From Thermoplasmata archaeon (GTDB lineage: Archaea; Thermoplasmatota; Thermoplasmata; Lutacidiplasmatales; UBA184), in contig JAJZDF010000028.1 of assembly GCA_021828715.1 (NCBI GenBank), positions 1 to 7,358 of the forward strand: a DNA stretch of 7,358 nucleotides, read 5' to 3'. A program made the position numbers and the translations under genes. Shown piece by piece: positions 5,986 through 7,358 of this stretch. Within the stretch, counting starts at the first letter, position 1. Each line of letters starts with the position of its first letter. The notes beneath the pieces were generated by a model. It saw only the letters and a program-made list of their open reading frames with translations. It was not told the origin of the DNA and ran no database searches.

Positions 5986-7281
5986 TCAGTGCGGGCGGCC
6001 GCTGGGCCGGAGCGCGTCCCGGCCGCCGAGGTACGGACGCAGCGCCGTCGGGATCGTCACGGTCCCGTCGGGCTGCTGGTACTGCTCGACGATCACCGCG
6101 AGCCCCCGGGAGGTGGCGACGGCGGTCGAGTTGAGCGTGTGCGGGGTCTGCTTCTCGGGCCGGCCGGCCTTTCCGAGGCGGATGCCGAGACGCCGCGCCT
6201 GGTAGTCCGTGCAGTTCGAGCAGCTCACGACCTCCCGGTACGCCTGCTGGCGGGGGAACCAGGCCTCGACATCGTACTTCTTGGCGGCGACGGTGCCGAG
6301 GTCCCCGGTGCAGACGGTGACGACCCGGTACGGGACCTCGAGGCGACGGAAGACCTCCTCGGCGTTCGCCCGAAGCTCCTCGAGCATCGCCGCGGACTCC
6401 TCGGGCCGTACGTAGGCGAACTGCTCCACCTTCTGGAACTGGTGGGTACGGAAGATCCCCTTCTGGTCGACGCCGTGCCCGCCGATCTCCTTCCGGAAGC
6501 ACGGGCTCACGCCCGCGAGGCGCAGGGGAAGGTCGTCCGGGTCGAGGATCTCGCCCGCGTGGAGCGCGGCGAGCGGGTGCTCGCTCGTCGCGATGAGATA
6601 GAGGTCCTCGTCTTGGATCCGGTACATGACGTTCTCGAAGTCCGCCAGGTCCGTCACCCCCTCGTACGGGGCCCGTCGGAGGACGTACGGCGGCGCGACG
6701 GGCGTGAACCCTCGGTCGACGAGCAGGTCGAGCGCGAACCGCTGGAGGGCAAGGTCGAGGAGGACGAAGTCGCCGAACAGGTAGTAGAATCCGGCGCCGC
6801 TCGTGCGGTGCGCGCGGTCGAAGTCCGCCATCCCCAGGCCCTCCAGGAGCTCGGCGTGGGAGCGGAGGCCCGGATCGGCGGGCCCGGGGGAGCCCCACGT
6901 TCCGACCACGACGTTCTCGGAGTCGTCCCGGCCGTACGGGACGCTCTCGTCGAGCAGGTTCGGAAGGCGCCGGAGCGCCCGGTCCCGGGCGTCCCGCAGC
7001 TCCGCCTCCCGCAGCTCCACCTCGCGCATCCGTACGGGGAGCGCCTTGGCTTCGGCGGAAAGCGCCTCCGACGGCCCCCCGCCGGCGCGCGCCTCGGCGA
7101 TCCCGCGGGAGAGCTCGTTGCGCCGGCGGCGGAGCTCGTCGGCGACCCGTACGGTCGCCCGCCAGTCGACGTCCGCCGCGCGGACCGCCGCGAGCTGGGT
7201 CAGATACTCCGGGCGGCGCCGCCGGGCCAGGTTCGCCTCGACGACCTCCGGATGCTCGCGGACGATCTCGAGGTCGATCAC
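5986..7281 (-). CDS. serS: Seryl-tRNA synthetase (standard class IIa type)
   Basis: Cytoplasmic enzyme that charges tRNA-Ser with serine for translation; the product is 431 aa, a normal length. The N-terminal domain (about 1-110) begins MIDLEIVREHPEVV and continues as a charged, Arg/Glu/Leu-rich stretch typical of the tRNA-binding coiled-coil arm. The class II core follows: motif 1 region ending in GFTPVAPPYV (191-200), TSEHPLAALH at 232-241 (serine-binding TxE), motif 2 with FRKE at 262-265 and FRTHQF at 277-282, the SCSNCTDYQARR block at 353-364, and motif 3 with NSTAVATSRG from 384 to the arginine in TALRPYL. This is the common SerRS, not the zinc-containing methanogen form. Its active-site blocks look archaeal/eukaryotic. 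The start is GTG with no Shine-Dalgarno site. Upstream in-frame alternatives are not supported because the frame begins exactly at the conserved MIDL start. Confidence 0.97.
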   Translation of the reverse strand: MIDLEIVREHPEVVEANLARRRRPEYLTQLAAVRAADVDWRATVRVADELRRRRNELSRGIAEARAGGGPSEALSAEAKALPVRMREVELREAELRDARDRALRRLPNLLDESVPYGRDDSENVVVGTWGSPGPADPGLRSHAELLEGLGMADFDRAHRTSGAGFYYLFGDFVLLDLALQRFALDLLVDRGFTPVAPPYVLRRAPYEGVTDLADFENVMYRIQDEDLYLIATSEHPLAALHAGEILDPDDLPLRLAGVSPCFRKEIGGHGVDQKGIFRTHQFQKVEQFAYVRPEESAAMLEELRANAEEVFRRLEVPYRVVTVCTGDLGTVAAKKYDVEAWFPRQQAYREVVSCSNCTDYQARRLGIRLGKAGRPEKQTPHTLNSTAVATSRGLAVIVEQYQQPDGTVTIPTALRPYLGGRDALRPSGRPH

Positions 7282-7305
7282 GCCGGACCGGAGCGCCGCC
7301 GCCCC

Positions 7306-7311
7306 CTTAGG
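7306..7311 (-). promoter_or_regulatory. Candidate promoter box (CCTAAG) for serS
   Basis: CCTAAG, inside AAAGCCTAAGG, ends 24 nt before the serS GTG and matches the box ahead of the downstream helicase gene. A leaderless serS transcript would place a TATA-like element here. A competing candidate is the AT-rich patch further upstream at 7331-7340. Confidence 0.4.
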
Positions 7312-7330
7312 CTTTCGCGGCGCCCCGTCG

Positions 7331-7358
7331 GTGTAAAATCGGTTCTACCGGAATTTCA
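7331..7358. promoter_or_regulatory. AT-rich non-coding patch at the right edge, possible promoter region
   Basis: About 60% of these 28 bases are A or T, against a very GC-rich background, which marks the stretch as non-coding and promoter-like. On the plus strand GTGTAAAATC could serve as a TATA box for a divergent gene beyond the window. On the minus strand GATTTTAC could be an upstream TATA for serS with a leader of about 25 nt. A short inverted repeat, CGGT-TCT-ACCG, lies at 7340-7350. The direction cannot be decided from this window. Confidence 0.35.

Noticed and set aside
4944..6134. Plus-strand open frame of 396 codons antisense to the helicase and the end of serS
   Set aside because: It has no recognisable domain, crosses two real genes and their intergenic gap, and has the composition of an antisense shadow.
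5678..6898. Minus-strand open frame of 406 codons overlapping serS and the helicase start
   Set aside because: It is out of frame with both recognised proteins, and its Arg/Pro/Gly-rich product matches no family I know.
7340..7350. Inverted repeat CGGT-TCT-ACCG
   Set aside because: The arms are four bases with no extension on either side, too short to claim as an operator on their own.
7307..7358. Possible C-terminal codons of an upstream minus-strand gene ending TAA at 7309-7307
   Set aside because: Only 16 open codons are visible, the stretch is AT-rich unlike coding DNA here, and nothing in it is recognisable. The window ends too soon to judge.

Overview
This strongly GC-rich window reads almost entirely on the minus strand and looks archaeal. 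The evidence is a clean archaeal TATA box (GTTAAATA) ahead of the potassium-pump genes, a Hef/FANCM-type helicase, and a seryl-tRNA synthetase whose active-site blocks resemble archaeal and eukaryotic enzymes (SCSNCTDYQARR, NSTAVATSRG). Two GTG starts also appear leaderless, with no Shine-Dalgarno site and an upstream box at promoter distance. A high-GC euryarchaeal relative, possibly within Thermoplasmatota, is my guess. It is inference only, since no marker gene in the window settles it.

Layout in the direction of transcription (right to left): serS (7281-5986), a 58-nt gap, a helicase-only Hef-like gene (5927-4197), an 84-nt gap with a stem-loop and the TATA box, then kdpF (4112-3999), kdpA (3987-2290), kdpB (2280-139) and the first 47 codons of the next gene, probably kdpC (142-1, running off the left edge). 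The right-hand 77 nt upstream of serS are non-coding and contain an AT-rich patch. I see no tRNA, rRNA, CRISPR array, insertion sequence or attachment site.

The four kdp genes are packed tightly (11 nt, then 3-9 nt, then an ATGA overlap) and should form one transcript from the promoter at about 4150. Together they would encode the KdpFABC complex. KdpA is the potassium-selective channel-like subunit, KdpB is the P-type ATPase that powers it, KdpF is a small lipid-facing stabiliser, and KdpC is the accessory subunit. No kdpDE-type sensor or other regulator lies in the window. serS and the helicase are housekeeping translation and DNA-repair genes that share only orientation with kdp.

This is mostly an ordinary core-genome region, and I do not see a new defence or mobile system. 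The points worth a second look are the acidic, proline-rich N-terminus of the putative KdpC, the Hef helicase without its nuclease half, a shared CCTAAG box before two leaderless GTG starts, a stem-loop just upstream of the kdp promoter, and a hydrophobic C-terminal tail on KdpB.
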